A stretch of DNA of 33,553 nucleotides from Flavobacteriaceae bacterium (GTDB taxonomy: Bacteria > Bacteroidota > Bacteroidia > Flavobacteriales > Flavobacteriaceae): contig JABGUL010000021.1 in NCBI GenBank assembly GCA_018646605.1, positions 1 to 33,553 on the forward strand, read 5' to 3'. The notes beneath the pieces are model-generated. The model was not told where the DNA came from, made no database searches, and worked only from the letters and a program-made list of their open reading frames with translations. Both the position numbers and the translations under genes were made by a program. Positions 1 to 7,914 of this stretch are shown here, piece after piece (position 1 is the first letter of the stretch; each line of letters starts with the position of its first letter).

Positions 1-1416
1 TGCTGGAGGTACTCCGGGTCCAGGTACTGTTAATTGTCCTGTAAAAAACAAGTTTTTTACTTTTTTACTTTTTAACTTAGGTCTTAAAAAAGCTGTTTGC
101 AGCAGCGTGTTTGCCAAGCCATATGCATTTCCTTTGTAGGAATTATATTCTTTTACAAAATCCTTTACACAAAACGATTCACAAAAAAGCATCTCCTTTT
201 TTATAGGTTGATTTGTCAATTTTTCAAGACGCTCTATTACTATATTTAAATATTTTTCTCGAAGTTCTGGCGTGTCTTCAATTCCAGGAGCAATAGGAAT
301 CAATAAAAAGCAAGCTTCTTTTCCTTCGGGAGCCATTTTAGGGTCAGAAACTGAAGGAAAGTTTGCGTAAAACAAAGGGTTTTTTGGCCATTCTGGATGG
401 TCATAAATTACACGAGCATGCTCATCAAAATCCACATCAAAAAAGAGGGTATGATGCGCAAGGTTTTCAACTTTTTTATCCAATCCAATGTAGAACAGCA
501 AAGAGGAGGGAGCAAACACTTTTTTATCCCAATAGGCTTCGCTATAAACTCTATATTTTGGATCCAAGAGCGTTTCTGAATGATGGTAATCTGCCCCAGA
601 AAGAACAATATCAGCGTTTATTTGTTCACCATTAATTTTAATTCCCGTTGCCTTACCGGATGCATCTACAGTTATTTTTTCAATTGGTGATTGGGTATGA
701 AAAGTAACCCCTAGTGATTCTGCTAGAGAAACCATGCCTTGGACGATACTGTACATTCCGTTTTCAGGATGCCAAGTCCCTAGACCAAAATCTGCAAAAT
801 TCATGAAGTTATAGAATGAAGGGGTGTTAGAGGGTTTTGCCCCTAAAAATAAAACAGGGAATTGTAGTATTTGTCTAAGTTTAGGACTTTTAAATTCTTT
901 GTATACATCCCTCTTGATATTGCTTAAGAAATATTTGACTTTTTTTATCGTAGCTGTTGTGACTAATTCTAATGGAGATAAACCGGGACGATAGACTAAA
1001 TCTTTAATAGCAATTTCATAATTGTCTTTAGCGCTTGCAATAAATTTTTCTAATTTTTGACTACTCCCAGCTTCTTCTTTTTCAAAAACTTCATAGATTT
1101 TTTCTAAGGAATCTCCAATGGGAATTATTTCATTTTCTCCAAAAACAACCTGATAGCCAGGATCTAAACGATTGAGTTTATAGAAATCATTCGTGCTCTT
1201 TCCGAAATCGTTATAAAAAGATTCAAAAACATCGGGCATCCAATACCATGATGGACCCATGTCAAAGGTGAAGCCTTGTTTTTTTAATTGTCTTGCTCGC
1301 CCACCTAAAGTTTCATTTTTTTCATAAACGTGAACATCAAAGTCTTTTTTAGCTAAGTATGAGGCTGCTGACAGGGATGAAAACCCTGAGCCTATAATAA
1401 CAATCTTTTTTTTCAT
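1..1416 (-). CDS. crtI: Phytoene desaturase CrtI (3' end cut by the window edge)
   Basis: Translating the minus strand from the ATG at 1416 gives an open frame of 472 codons running off the left edge. The N-terminus has the FAD-binding Rossmann motif VIIGSGFSSLSAASYLA followed by GGRAR and GPSWYWMPDVFE, typical of the CrtI carotenoid desaturase family. The last residues reached are TVPGPGVPP, the conserved C-terminal FAD-contact motif, so only a short C-terminal tail is missing. The family desaturates phytoene stepwise to lycopene at the membrane. It lies 66 bp downstream of the ThuA-like gene on the same strand. A TAnnTTTG promoter element sits just before the ATG. In relatives crtB usually follows crtI, which would place it beyond the left edge (inference). 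It differs clearly from the second desaturase at 3954-5420, which supports separate roles. Confidence 0.93.
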   Translation of the reverse strand, partial: MKKKIVIIGSGFSSLSAASYLAKKDFDVHVYEKNETLGGRARQLKKQGFTFDMGPSWYWMPDVFESFYNDFGKSTNDFYKLNRLDPGYQVVFGENEIIPIGDSLEKIYEVFEKEEAGSSQKLEKFIASAKDNYEIAIKDLVYRPGLSPLELVTTATIKKVKYFLSNIKRDVYKEFKSPKLRQILQFPVLFLGAKPSNTPSFYNFMNFADFGLGTWHPENGMYSIVQGMVSLAESLGVTFHTQSPIEKITVDASGKATGIKINGEQINADIVLSGADYHHSETLLDPKYRVYSEAYWDKKVFAPSSLLFYIGLDKKVENLAHHTLFFDVDFDEHARVIYDHPEWPKNPLFYANFPSVSDPKMAPEGKEACFLLIPIAPGIEDTPELREKYLNIVIERLEKLTNQPIKKEMLFCESFCVKDFVKEYNSYKGNAYGLANTLLQTAFLRPKLKSKKVKNLFFTGQLTVPGPGVPPA

Positions 1417-1423
1417 AACCCTA

Positions 1424-1431
1424 CAAAGGTA
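1424..1431 (-). promoter_or_regulatory. Putative -7 element of a crtI promoter
   Basis: The minus strand reads TACCTTTG, a perfect match to the Bacteroidota -7 consensus TAnnTTTG, ending 8 nt before the crtI ATG. Transcription would begin about at the start codon, implying a leaderless or nearly leaderless message. No clear TTTG -33 box is visible at the expected distance, so the call is tentative. Confidence 0.35.
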
Positions 1432-1482
1432 TTATAAAGCGTCGTTTCATTAAGAAGATTGAACTTGAAAAAGTGAAAAAAG

Positions 1483-2226
1483 TTAATTCATTTTAGAACC
1501 CGCAGCCCAAGTTACTCCCCTTACCATGATTTCCCAAACCTCTGGAATTTCAAAATCTTCTTTATTATGTCCTAATGAAGAGTAAAAGACACGCCCTTTT
1601 CCGAAGGATTTTGTCCACACAACTGGAACTTCCACCCCTTCTATCCATGAGTCATGATCCCCAGAAAAGCGAGTAGTAGCCAATATATTTATTGCTGGAT
1701 CAACATGCATATAATATTGCTCACTGTGTAATGAAAAATCATTTACTCCTTTTAGAATAGGGTTTTCTTGAGCTATTATTTTTACTGTATAGTCAACCTG
1801 CCCTCCAGGATGTTTTACGAATTGTCCTCCAACCATATATTGATATTCCGTATTTTCTCTGAAAGTATCCCCCAAGCCACCATGACAACCAGCTAAACCA
1901 ACGCCTCTCGAAATAGCGTTTTCTAATGCCTTAGATTCATTAGCTTGAATTTTACTCATTGTAATATGTTGAATTATTAAATCTACTTTGCTCATCACAG
2001 TTTTATCTAGATATATTTGAGTTGAATCTGAAATAGTAACGATTGCTTTTTGACCTTTTAGCCAAGAGGCTATTTTAGTTGCAAAAACTTCTGGCTGATG
2101 CCCTTCCCAACCTCCATAAACAATTAACACGTTTTTATTTTCCAATGGGAAAGTATCATTTTGAGCATTTAAAAGAATTGTAAATAAAAAAATAGATACA
2201 ATGATGGGTTGGAAAAGGATTTTCAC
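1483..2226 (-). CDS. ThuA-like domain protein, exported
   Basis: A 247-residue protein with an N-terminal signal peptide (about residues 1-21, ending LLNAQ). The rest matches the ThuA-like fold, a class I glutamine amidotransferase-like alpha/beta domain. Landmarks are VLIVYGGWEGHQPEVF, GLAGCHGGLGDTF, the block MVGGQFVKHPGG, EQYYMHVDP and the C-terminal GKGRVFYSSLGH. ThuA proteins are linked to trehalose or other sugar utilisation in some bacteria, but the reaction of exported Bacteroidota members is unknown, so no substrate is assigned. It lies 30 bp downstream of the K+ channel gene and 66 bp upstream of crtI, all on the minus strand, so the three could share a transcript. Confidence 0.85.
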   Translation of the reverse strand: MKILFQPIIVSIFLFTILLNAQNDTFPLENKNVLIVYGGWEGHQPEVFATKIASWLKGQKAIVTISDSTQIYLDKTVMSKVDLIIQHITMSKIQANESKALENAISRGVGLAGCHGGLGDTFRENTEYQYMVGGQFVKHPGGQVDYTVKIIAQENPILKGVNDFSLHSEQYYMHVDPAINILATTRFSGDHDSWIEGVEVPVVWTKSFGKGRVFYSSLGHNKEDFEIPEVWEIMVRGVTWAAGSKMN

Positions 2227-2256
2227 TTTATGAAGATTTTCTAACTAAGGTATTAA

Positions 2257-2952
2257 TTAATTCTCTTTGGAATTAAATATTTCCGTAACAAATGACGCAC
2301 TAATTATACCTGTAGGGATTGCAACTACACCAATACCAATTAGAGAAATTATTGAAGCAAAAACTTTTCCCCAAACAGTAATAGGGACGATATCACCGTA
2401 TCCAACGGTTGCTAGTGAAACCGTAGCCCACCAGATCGATGCTGTAATGCTGGAAAATACCTCAGGCTGTGCATCGTTTTCAAGGAAATATATTGCAGAT
2501 GCTGAAAATAGAATGGTGAGTAAAGAAAGAAATAAGGTAAAGTATAATTCGTTTTTAACCGATCCAAGTGCTTTAATGAATAGTTTTAATGACTTGCTAC
2601 TTCTACCTAGCTTAAAGATCCTTGAAAGTCTGAATAAGCGAAGAATTCTGAAAAAGCGTCCGTCTAAAAGAACAAACTCTTTGATATAAAAGGGAAGGAT
2701 TGCAACTAAATCGATAACTCCAAAAAAACTAAATACATATCCTTTAACACCATGCCATTTAGATTCTTTATAGTTAATGTATATCCTAAAGAGATATTCA
2801 AAAGAAAAAATTGAAATTGAAATTAATTCAAAATAATAGAAGATATTTTCATATTCAAGTTTAATGGAAACATGAGACTCAAGAACCATAGCCAGAATAT
2901 TTGCTATAATAAGGACGTAGATAAAAATATCAAAACGCTTGAATTTCTTCAT
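2257..2952 (-). CDS. Voltage-gated potassium channel (6-TM)
   Basis: A 231-residue inner-membrane protein. The K+ selectivity filter TVGYGD is at residues 182-187, preceded by a pore helix (SSITASIWWATVSLA). An arginine-rich S4 voltage sensor is at about residues 99-118 (RFFRILRLFRLSRIFKLGR). Hydrophobic segments at about 7-25, 36-58, 70-92, 133-156 and 193-223 fit S1-S3, S5 and S6. The protein ends soon after S6, so there is no cytoplasmic ligand-binding (RCK/TrkA_N) domain. The family conducts K+ in response to membrane voltage. Its position between carotenoid genes is probably incidental. ATG start at 2952; it is the first gene of the minus-strand run and divergent from the carotenoid operon. 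Confidence 0.93.
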   Translation of the reverse strand: MKKFKRFDIFIYVLIIANILAMVLESHVSIKLEYENIFYYFELISISIFSFEYLFRIYINYKESKWHGVKGYVFSFFGVIDLVAILPFYIKEFVLLDGRFFRILRLFRLSRIFKLGRSSKSLKLFIKALGSVKNELYFTLFLSLLTILFSASAIYFLENDAQPEVFSSITASIWWATVSLATVGYGDIVPITVWGKVFASIISLIGIGVVAIPTGIISASFVTEIFNSKEN

Positions 2953-3074
2953 AATGTCAATTTTTATCTACTAAATTACTAAAATAAATAACACTATCAT
3001 TTAAGTACATATAATTAATTATCAAGTAGTTATATTTTATAATTATTTTTTCACATAAAAATCTTAACCAAAAA

Positions 3075-3082
3075 TAGTTTTG
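3075..3082 (+). promoter_or_regulatory. Putative -7 promoter element (TAGTTTTG)
   Basis: A perfect match to the Bacteroidota -7 consensus TAnnTTTG. Transcription from it would start near 3090 and run into the hairpin at 3133-3193. No good TTTG box is seen 19-22 nt upstream, so confidence is low. Confidence 0.3.
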
Positions 3083-3111
3083 TTTAACTTTTTTTAATTA
3101 ACTTTAAACAA
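3080..3111. repeat. AT-rich inverted repeat TTGTTTAA / TTAAACAA
   Basis: Arms of 8 bp at 3080-3087 and 3104-3111 are perfect reverse complements separated by 16 bp. The left arm overlaps the candidate -7 element. It could be an operator for a regulator of the carotenoid genes, but AT-rich DNA gives such repeats by chance. Confidence 0.3.
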
Positions 3112-3132
3112 GTTTAAATTCAATTTGGTTTC

Positions 3133-3200
3133 AAAACGTCTCTAATGATTACTTTTATAAGTTAAGTTCTATAATCACAATCAGAGACGTTTTTCTTTTC
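3133..3200 (+). terminator. Long-stem hairpin with T tract, no gene upstream
   Basis: AAAACGTCTCT (3133-3143) pairs perfectly with AGAGACGTTTT (3183-3193). A 2/5 nt internal loop leads to a second stem TGATTA/TAATCA (3146-3151 with 3172-3177) closed by a 20 nt loop. A T-rich tract (TTTTTCTTTTC) follows, giving intrinsic-terminator shape in the plus direction. No plus-strand gene ends before it, so it would act on an untranslated leader or on a small RNA. Confidence 0.5.
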
Positions 3201-3267
3201 AAGCATTCCCTTCCTTACTTTAAAAACATTTAATTTCGTCAATGAATTTTTGATTAATTTGAGATTT

Positions 3268-3957
3268 ATGCAAACTGTTACCACAGTTACTTTTTTTTCT
3301 TTTACAACAAATAAATTTTGGGCTTTCAAACAAATGGGTATTGCTCCTCTCAAGTTAGGTAATATCAAGGGATTAAAGTTTTTTAAATTTTTAGGCACGG
3401 GTGGAGGAAGTGGTTTTAGTCTTTGGCCGGATTTCTCTACGTATGCTTTTATGGGAGTTTGGGAGCAAGAAGTTGATTTTAATAATTTCATTGAACAAAA
3501 TCCTATTTTTTTGGCTTACAAAAAGAATGCATCTTCACAAAGAAATTTGATTTTGACTCCCATAGCAAGTCATGGTAAATGGGGTGGAATAAATCCCTTT
3601 GAACAAGAACAAAGCATCAGAAATAAGTTAAATTTAGGACGAAAAGCAGTCGTGATAACGCGTGCCTCATTGCGATGGTCAAGGCTTATATCTTTTTGGC
3701 TTTCTGTTCCAGCAGCAAGCAAGGCAATTCAAAATGCTTCAGGTGTTCAATATTATAAGGGGATTGGAGAGTGGCCATTCATTCAACAGGCAACCTTAAG
3801 CATTTGGGATGATTTTGATTCTGTAAATTCTTTTGCATACAAAGGGAAACAGCATGCGGATATTGTCAAAAAGACAAGATCAAAAAAGTGGTATAAAGAA
3901 GATTTATTTTCCCGTTTTTATTTAGTCTCTGATAAAACAATTTCTTTGAGAGTATGA
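3268..3957 (+). CDS. crtA: CrtA-related carotenoid 2-hydroxylase
   Basis: A 229-residue protein from the ATG at 3268 (an in-frame TTG at 3250 gives 235 residues but the ATG fits better). It matches the CrtA/spheroidene monooxygenase family: an FKFLGTGGG region near the N-terminus, then QQATLSIWDDFDSVNSFAY and a C-terminal block with RSKKWYKEDLFSRFY, as in Rhodobacter CrtA. In the myxol-producing flavobacterium strain P99-3 a crtA-related gene encodes a carotenoid 2-hydroxylase. The same role is inferred here from the neighbours: it overlaps the CrtD-like gene by 4 bp (ATGA at 3954-3957) and is followed by the CruF-like gene. A keto-forming monooxygenase activity like that of photosynthetic bacteria is the alternative. 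Confidence 0.85.
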   Translation: MQTVTTVTFFSFTTNKFWAFKQMGIAPLKLGNIKGLKFFKFLGTGGGSGFSLWPDFSTYAFMGVWEQEVDFNNFIEQNPIFLAYKKNASSQRNLILTPIASHGKWGGINPFEQEQSIRNKLNLGRKAVVITRASLRWSRLISFWLSVPAASKAIQNASGVQYYKGIGEWPFIQQATLSIWDDFDSVNSFAYKGKQHADIVKKTRSKKWYKEDLFSRFYLVSDKTISLRV

Positions 3958-5420
3958 AAAAAGCAATTATAATAGGTGCTGGAGTTGCTGGCTTGGCAGC
4001 TTCTATTCGGCTAGCTTTAAAAGGTTATAAACCACATGTTTTTGAGATCAATTCCTATCCTGGAGGGAAACTTTCAGCTTTCGAATTAAAGGGATATCGA
4101 TTTGATGCTGGCCCTTCTTTGTTTACCATGCCCCATTTTGTCACTGAACTTTTTGAATTGGCAGGAGAAGATTCAAAATCACATTTCAACTATAGAAAAA
4201 AAAATATTGCCTGTAATTATTTTTGGTCAGATAAAACAAAGTTTAGTGCTTATTCAGAAAAGAGAGATTTTTTAAACGAAGTTGAAAAAGTTTTTGGGGA
4301 GCCTCAGAAAAATGTAGATAACTATCTCAAAAAAGCAAAAAAGAAATATGACCTCACAGCCAGCATATTTCTTGAGCAATCACTACATAAATTAAAAACC
4401 TATTTGTCATTGGATACCTTGAAAGCGATGTTTCATCTTCCAGTTTTTGAACTTCAAAAAACACTACACCAAGCAAATAGTCAAGCATTTTCATCTACTA
4501 AATTGGTTCAGCTTTTTGATCGATATGCTACATATAATGGCTCTGATCCTTATCAAACTTCGGGTATAATGACACTGATTCAGCATTTGGAAGGGGACTA
4601 TGGTACTTTTGTTCCAGAAGGTGGCATGGTAGCCATAACCGAAGCCCTCTATAATTTGGCATTAAGACTTGGGGTTGCCTTTGATTTTGAAACTCAAGTG
4701 GATGAAATTATTATAAATAATAATGGTGCAAAAGGAGTTCGTGTTAAAGACACTTTTTATGAATCACACATCGTAGTTTCAAATATGGATATATATCCTA
4801 CTTTTAAAAAGCTTCTCCCTCAGCAAAAGCACCCAATAAAAAAGCTGTCTCAGGAAAGGTCAAGTTCTGCTGTTATTTTTTATTGGGGAGTACAACACAG
4901 TTTTAATGAACTGGAGCTTCACAACATTTTTTTTTCAGAGGATTATAAAAGTGAGTTTGAAGCTATTTTTAAAAAGAAAACAGTTTCAGATGATCCTACA
5001 ATTTATGTGAATATAACATCCAAAGATGTTTCTGGAGATGCTCCAGAAGGGTGTGAAAATTGGTTTGTTATGATCAACACACCCTCTGATAAAGGTCAAG
5101 ATTGGGAAGTAATAGTGAATCAGTTAAGAGGTTTTATTATTTCTAAGTTATCTAAAGAATTAGAAGTTGATCTAGAGTCATTAATCGTTTGTGAAGATAT
5201 TTTGACCCCTCCTATAATTCAAAATAAAACACAGTCTCATTTAGGGGCTTTGTATGGTTCCTCAAGTAATAACCCAATGGCCGCTTTTTTAAGGCACCCT
5301 AATTTTTCAAATCGTATAAAAAACCTCTATTTTTGTGGAGGAAGTGTTCATCCAGGGGGTGGAATTCCGTTGTGTTTACTCTCCGCCAAAATAATTGATG
5401 ATTTGATACCCGAATTATAA
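3954..5420 (+). CDS. crtD: CrtD-like 1-hydroxycarotenoid 3,4-desaturase
   Basis: A 488-residue FAD-dependent desaturase of the CrtI/CrtD family. The N-terminal dinucleotide-binding motif is AIIIGAGVAGLAASIRLALK, followed by PGGKLS and RFDAGPSLFTMP. The C-terminal FAD motif is LYFCGGSVHPGGGIPLCLL. It is distinct from the CrtI at the left edge, and the surrounding hydroxylase and hydratase genes point to CrtD, which inserts the 3',4' double bond after C1' hydration. Its ATG overlaps the stop of the 2-hydroxylase gene (ATGA), and the CruF-like gene starts one base after its stop codon, so the three are translationally coupled. Length is normal for the family and both ends are intact. Confidence 0.88.
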   Translation: MKKAIIIGAGVAGLAASIRLALKGYKPHVFEINSYPGGKLSAFELKGYRFDAGPSLFTMPHFVTELFELAGEDSKSHFNYRKKNIACNYFWSDKTKFSAYSEKRDFLNEVEKVFGEPQKNVDNYLKKAKKKYDLTASIFLEQSLHKLKTYLSLDTLKAMFHLPVFELQKTLHQANSQAFSSTKLVQLFDRYATYNGSDPYQTSGIMTLIQHLEGDYGTFVPEGGMVAITEALYNLALRLGVAFDFETQVDEIIINNNGAKGVRVKDTFYESHIVVSNMDIYPTFKKLLPQQKHPIKKLSQERSSSAVIFYWGVQHSFNELELHNIFFSEDYKSEFEAIFKKKTVSDDPTIYVNITSKDVSGDAPEGCENWFVMINTPSDKGQDWEVIVNQLRGFIISKLSKELEVDLESLIVCEDILTPPIIQNKTQSHLGALYGSSSNNPMAAFLRHPNFSNRIKNLYFCGGSVHPGGGIPLCLLSAKIIDDLIPEL

Positions 5421-5421
5421 A

Positions 5422-6075
5422 ATGAATAATTTTTCTCTCTTAACAAAACAAAATATTTCCATAGGATTGATTTGGTTGTTTCATGTTTCAGGGAGTATTG
5501 GAATAATATATAGTGATGCAACATGGTTTTTAAAAGCAACTCCAATAAATCTTCTTCTTAGTTTTGTGTTGTTATTGATAAATACCCGTCTAAATAAAAA
5601 GACGTCATTCATTCTTTTACTTTGCTTTGTTACGGGGATGTTAGCTGAAATCATTGGAGTAAAATTTGGATTTCTTTTTGGGAATTACACATACGGGGAT
5701 GCACTAGGATATAAAGTTTTAGGAGTTCCTTTAATGATTGGTGTAAATTGGAGTATTTTGGTTTTTATAACTGGATTTATTGCTCAGTTTTTTTCTAACT
5801 CATTGTTTTTAAGAGTTTTTATTGGGGTGGGTTTAATGCTGTTTTTAGACTTGGTAATGGAGCCTATTGCACCAAAACTTGACTTCTGGACCTTTGAGGG
5901 AGGATTGGCCTCTTTCCATAATTATTTTGGATGGGCAATTATAGCTTTGCCACTTCAGTGGATGTTTCATAAATCAAGCGTCAAAATTGAAGGTCCTTTT
6001 CCTTTTCACTTATATTTACTTCAGGTTCTATTTTTCCTGATACTTTTGTTAAAGTTAAATACCACAGGATTATAG
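5422..6075 (+). CDS. cruF: CruF-like carotenoid 1',2'-hydratase (DUF422 membrane protein)
   Basis: A 217-residue, mostly hydrophobic protein with about six to seven predicted membrane helices. The DUF422/CruF landmark is GMLAEIIGVKFGFLFGNYTY, followed by a GVPLMIGVNW segment and DLVMEPIAPKLDFWTF. CruF proteins add water at C1' of the acyclic end group of a monocyclic carotene. It begins 1 bp after the CrtD-like stop. Hydration, desaturation and 2'-hydroxylation by this trio would yield a myxol- or saproxanthin-type end group (inference). The product depends on cyclase and ring-hydroxylase genes outside the window. Confidence 0.87.
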   Translation: MNNFSLLTKQNISIGLIWLFHVSGSIGIIYSDATWFLKATPINLLLSFVLLLINTRLNKKTSFILLLCFVTGMLAEIIGVKFGFLFGNYTYGDALGYKVLGVPLMIGVNWSILVFITGFIAQFFSNSLFLRVFIGVGLMLFLDLVMEPIAPKLDFWTFEGGLASFHNYFGWAIIALPLQWMFHKSSVKIEGPFPFHLYLLQVLFFLILLLKLNTTGL

Positions 6076-6086
6076 CCAAATACAAG

Positions 6087-6614
6087 ATGATGAAAAAAGT
6101 AGTTTATTTTATTTTTTTAATGGGTTGTACTTTTTCATGTAAAAATGAAGCAACTTCACAAATGACTGTTTCATCCACCACAATTGAAGAAAGTGAAAAT
6201 TCATCAGAGATGATTTTTAATTTTTCTCTAACTGACTATCCCACCGTTTTTTTAAAAGAAGAAGGACTTGAAGAATGGGAAGACTTTGAAAGACTACATG
6301 AATCGATGGCTCGTTTATCAGAACTTAACCTAAGAGATGTTGATGTTGATTTGTTAGCGCTTTCTGGAAGGTTAAAAAATTTTGCAAAAAAGAAATTTCC
6401 AAGTTCACTTGAGGTTCCTCAAATTAGAAGCCGTTTAAAAGTAGTTGAAATGCAAGCTCAAAAAGCACGATATTTTAACAGGCATTATAAAAAAGACTCC
6501 TTGGTTCCTTCTTTAGAAAAACTGTATACTGCATACAATGCTATGCTTTCAAGAATGTTGAGTTTGAGAGAAGAGTCTTCTGCTGTTTCCTCTGAAACAA
6601 TAGATATAAATTAA
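6087..6614 (+). CDS. Small predicted lipoprotein, unknown function
   Basis: A 175-residue protein that I do not recognise. The N-terminus MMKKVVYFIFLMGCTFSCKN is a lipoprotein signal, with Cys14 (LMGC) or Cys18 (TFSC) as the lipidated residue; the latter resembles common Bacteroidota lipoboxes. After a Ser/Thr/Glu-rich linker, residues of about 45-165 are predicted largely helical, with many Glu, Lys and Arg, and repeated LxxL-type spacing that suggests a small helical bundle. It starts 11 bp after the CruF-like gene and so may be the last gene of the carotenoid operon. Its 3' end overlaps the convergent DUF2383-like gene by 4 bp. An alternative ATG is the second codon. Confidence 0.75.
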   Translation: MMKKVVYFIFLMGCTFSCKNEATSQMTVSSTTIEESENSSEMIFNFSLTDYPTVFLKEEGLEEWEDFERLHESMARLSELNLRDVDVDLLALSGRLKNFAKKKFPSSLEVPQIRSRLKVVEMQAQKARYFNRHYKKDSLVPSLEKLYTAYNAMLSRMLSLREESSAVSSETIDIN

Positions 6615-7060
6615 TAAAGGGGATTAATTTCTTTTTCAGCAGTATATTTTGAAACTAGCATTTCGTTTTGCTCTGAGGCTTGAGTAAGCCTGTTGAGATT
6701 ACTTTCAAATTTTATTTCTTGATTTAATGCTAAAATACTTTGATAGATCTCAACCAACATTTTGTCTGCTTCAATACATTTTTCAAGTGCGGTAGCTTTC
6801 AACGTGTCAATGGAAGATATTAACAATTGATTGAAATTAAAACCACCAACTACAAGGTCATCATAGGACATTCCAAGGTTTTGAATCTCACTAAGAGCCT
6901 CTTGAAAATATCGATTTCTAATGAGGGCTTCCTGGTTAAAATAGCGTTTTTCTTCTGACGTATTTGCATGGTCGGCAGCCTTTAAATAGCCTAGCTTCCC
7001 ATTTTTTAAATGTGTTAGTAGCTTTTCTAATTGAGCGATATAAAGGTTTTGTTTTCCCAT
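6611..7060 (-). CDS. PA2169/DUF2383-like four-helix-bundle protein
   Basis: A 149-residue, all-helical, soluble protein. The pattern LLTHLKNGKLGYLKAADHA, then EEKRYFNQEALIRNRYFQEAL, resembles the DUF2383 (PA2169 family) ferritin-like four-helix bundle. In that family the helices carry Glu and His residues that may bind metal. Function is unknown, although relatives are often linked to stress. It is convergent with the lipoprotein gene (4 bp overlap at the stops) and lies 59 bp downstream of nothing on its strand except the start side of the SDR gene tail, so it appears monocistronic. Assigned from pattern recognition; a profile search would confirm it. Confidence 0.75.
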   Translation of the reverse strand: MGKQNLYIAQLEKLLTHLKNGKLGYLKAADHANTSEEKRYFNQEALIRNRYFQEALSEIQNLGMSYDDLVVGGFNFNQLLISSIDTLKATALEKCIEADKMLVEIYQSILALNQEIKFESNLNRLTQASEQNEMLVSKYTAEKEINPLY

Positions 7061-7119
7061 CTTAATTTGATACTATCAAGATAGCTAAATGTGCTTGTAA
7101 TTTTTGGGGATGTCTTTTT

Positions 7120-7914
7120 TTATATTAACAGATTATTGACAAAATAGCTGAAAGAGGTATCTCTAGTTATTTTTTTTCCTTCTATTATTCTAATTAAAGC
7201 AGCTTCTTCTTTAAATTGGGGTTTGGATAATTTTAATTTTTCTGAAATAAAAGTGTAGTATTCTTTTCTTGTGGGGTGATGGGGTGAAACTAGATTGTAA
7301 ATACCCTCATTTTCAAAATGATTTAACAATGCTGAAATTCCATTAACAGCGTCAATTTGATGAATAAAATTGATGCACCCATTAGGATTTGAAATTTTTT
7401 TGTCTTGTAAATAAACAAACGGATTTCTGTCTTCTCCCACAAGTCCTCCAAGGCGGATGATAAGCTTTGGAACTTGAAAATTTAGAAGCTTTTGTTCCAC
7501 TTCATAAAGAGCTTTTGCAGATGTTGTTTGTGGATTAGGAACTGTATATTCATTAAAGATACCTGCACTATTCCCATAAACAGAGGTGCTGCTTAAAAAC
7601 AATATTCGATTAATGGACGATGACCGAACTATATTTAATACAGTTGTGATTTTTTGAACGAAAGAAGAAGAACTATTTTTCCTGTCAGGAGGAATTGAAA
7701 TGATTAAAGTATCTATTCCATCAAAAAAAGAAAAGTCACCGGTAATCTTATCCGGGAAAACGTCCATCTGAAAAGCAGCGATTCCTTTTTTCTTAAGCAA
7801 ACGGATTCCTTCTTTACCTCTTCTAGTTCCTCGAACGGTATACTCTTTCTTTTTTAAAACCTCTCCAAGAGCAATTCCAAGCCAACCACATCCTAAAATT
7901 CCTATTGTATTCAT
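7120..7914 (-). CDS. Atypical SDR / NAD(P)-binding epimerase-like protein
   Basis: A 264-residue protein with the glycine-rich Rossmann motif GCGWLG at residues 8-13 and a basic TRRGKEG segment after beta-2, suggesting NADP preference. The strand LFLSSTSVYG matches the active-site strand of extended SDRs, but the usual YxxxK is not intact: the Tyr in ALYEVEQKLL is not followed by Lys at the right spacing. It therefore resembles the YeeZ-like atypical SDR group, whose substrate is unknown. RLGGLVGEDRNPF and INFIHQIDAVNGI fit the substrate-binding half of NAD-dependent epimerases. Divergent from the CBS gene. Confidence 0.82.
   Translation of the reverse strand: MNTIGILGCGWLGIALGEVLKKKEYTVRGTRRGKEGIRLLKKKGIAAFQMDVFPDKITGDFSFFDGIDTLIISIPPDRKNSSSSFVQKITTVLNIVRSSSINRILFLSSTSVYGNSAGIFNEYTVPNPQTTSAKALYEVEQKLLNFQVPKLIIRLGGLVGEDRNPFVYLQDKKISNPNGCINFIHQIDAVNGISALLNHFENEGIYNLVSPHHPTRKEYYTFISEKLKLSKPQFKEEAALIRIIEGKKITRDTSFSYFVNNLLI

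Larger units (their letters stand above)
2953..3267. other. Divergent intergenic region between K+ channel and carotenoid operon
   Basis: This 315 bp AT-rich gap carries no convincing coding frame. It contains a TAnnTTTG match (3075-3082), an AT-rich inverted repeat TTGTTTAA/TTAAACAA (3080-3087 and 3104-3111), a repeated TAACTTT (3085-3091 and 3099-3105), and a terminator-like hairpin (3133-3200). A weak -7-like TAATTTCG lies at 3231-3238, about 30 nt before the hydroxylase ATG. The promoters of both flanking transcripts should lie here. Confidence 0.6.

Noticed and set aside
363-635. Plus-strand open frames of 60-90 codons
   Set aside because: They lie antisense inside crtI, whose minus-strand translation is clearly conserved.
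2267-2689. 140-codon plus-strand frame
   Set aside because: Fully antisense to the K+ channel gene, which has intact selectivity filter and S4 motifs.
3162-3491. 109-codon minus-strand frame over the start of the carotenoid operon
   Set aside because: Overlaps the hairpin and the CrtA-like gene; composition is not protein-like and no domain is seen.
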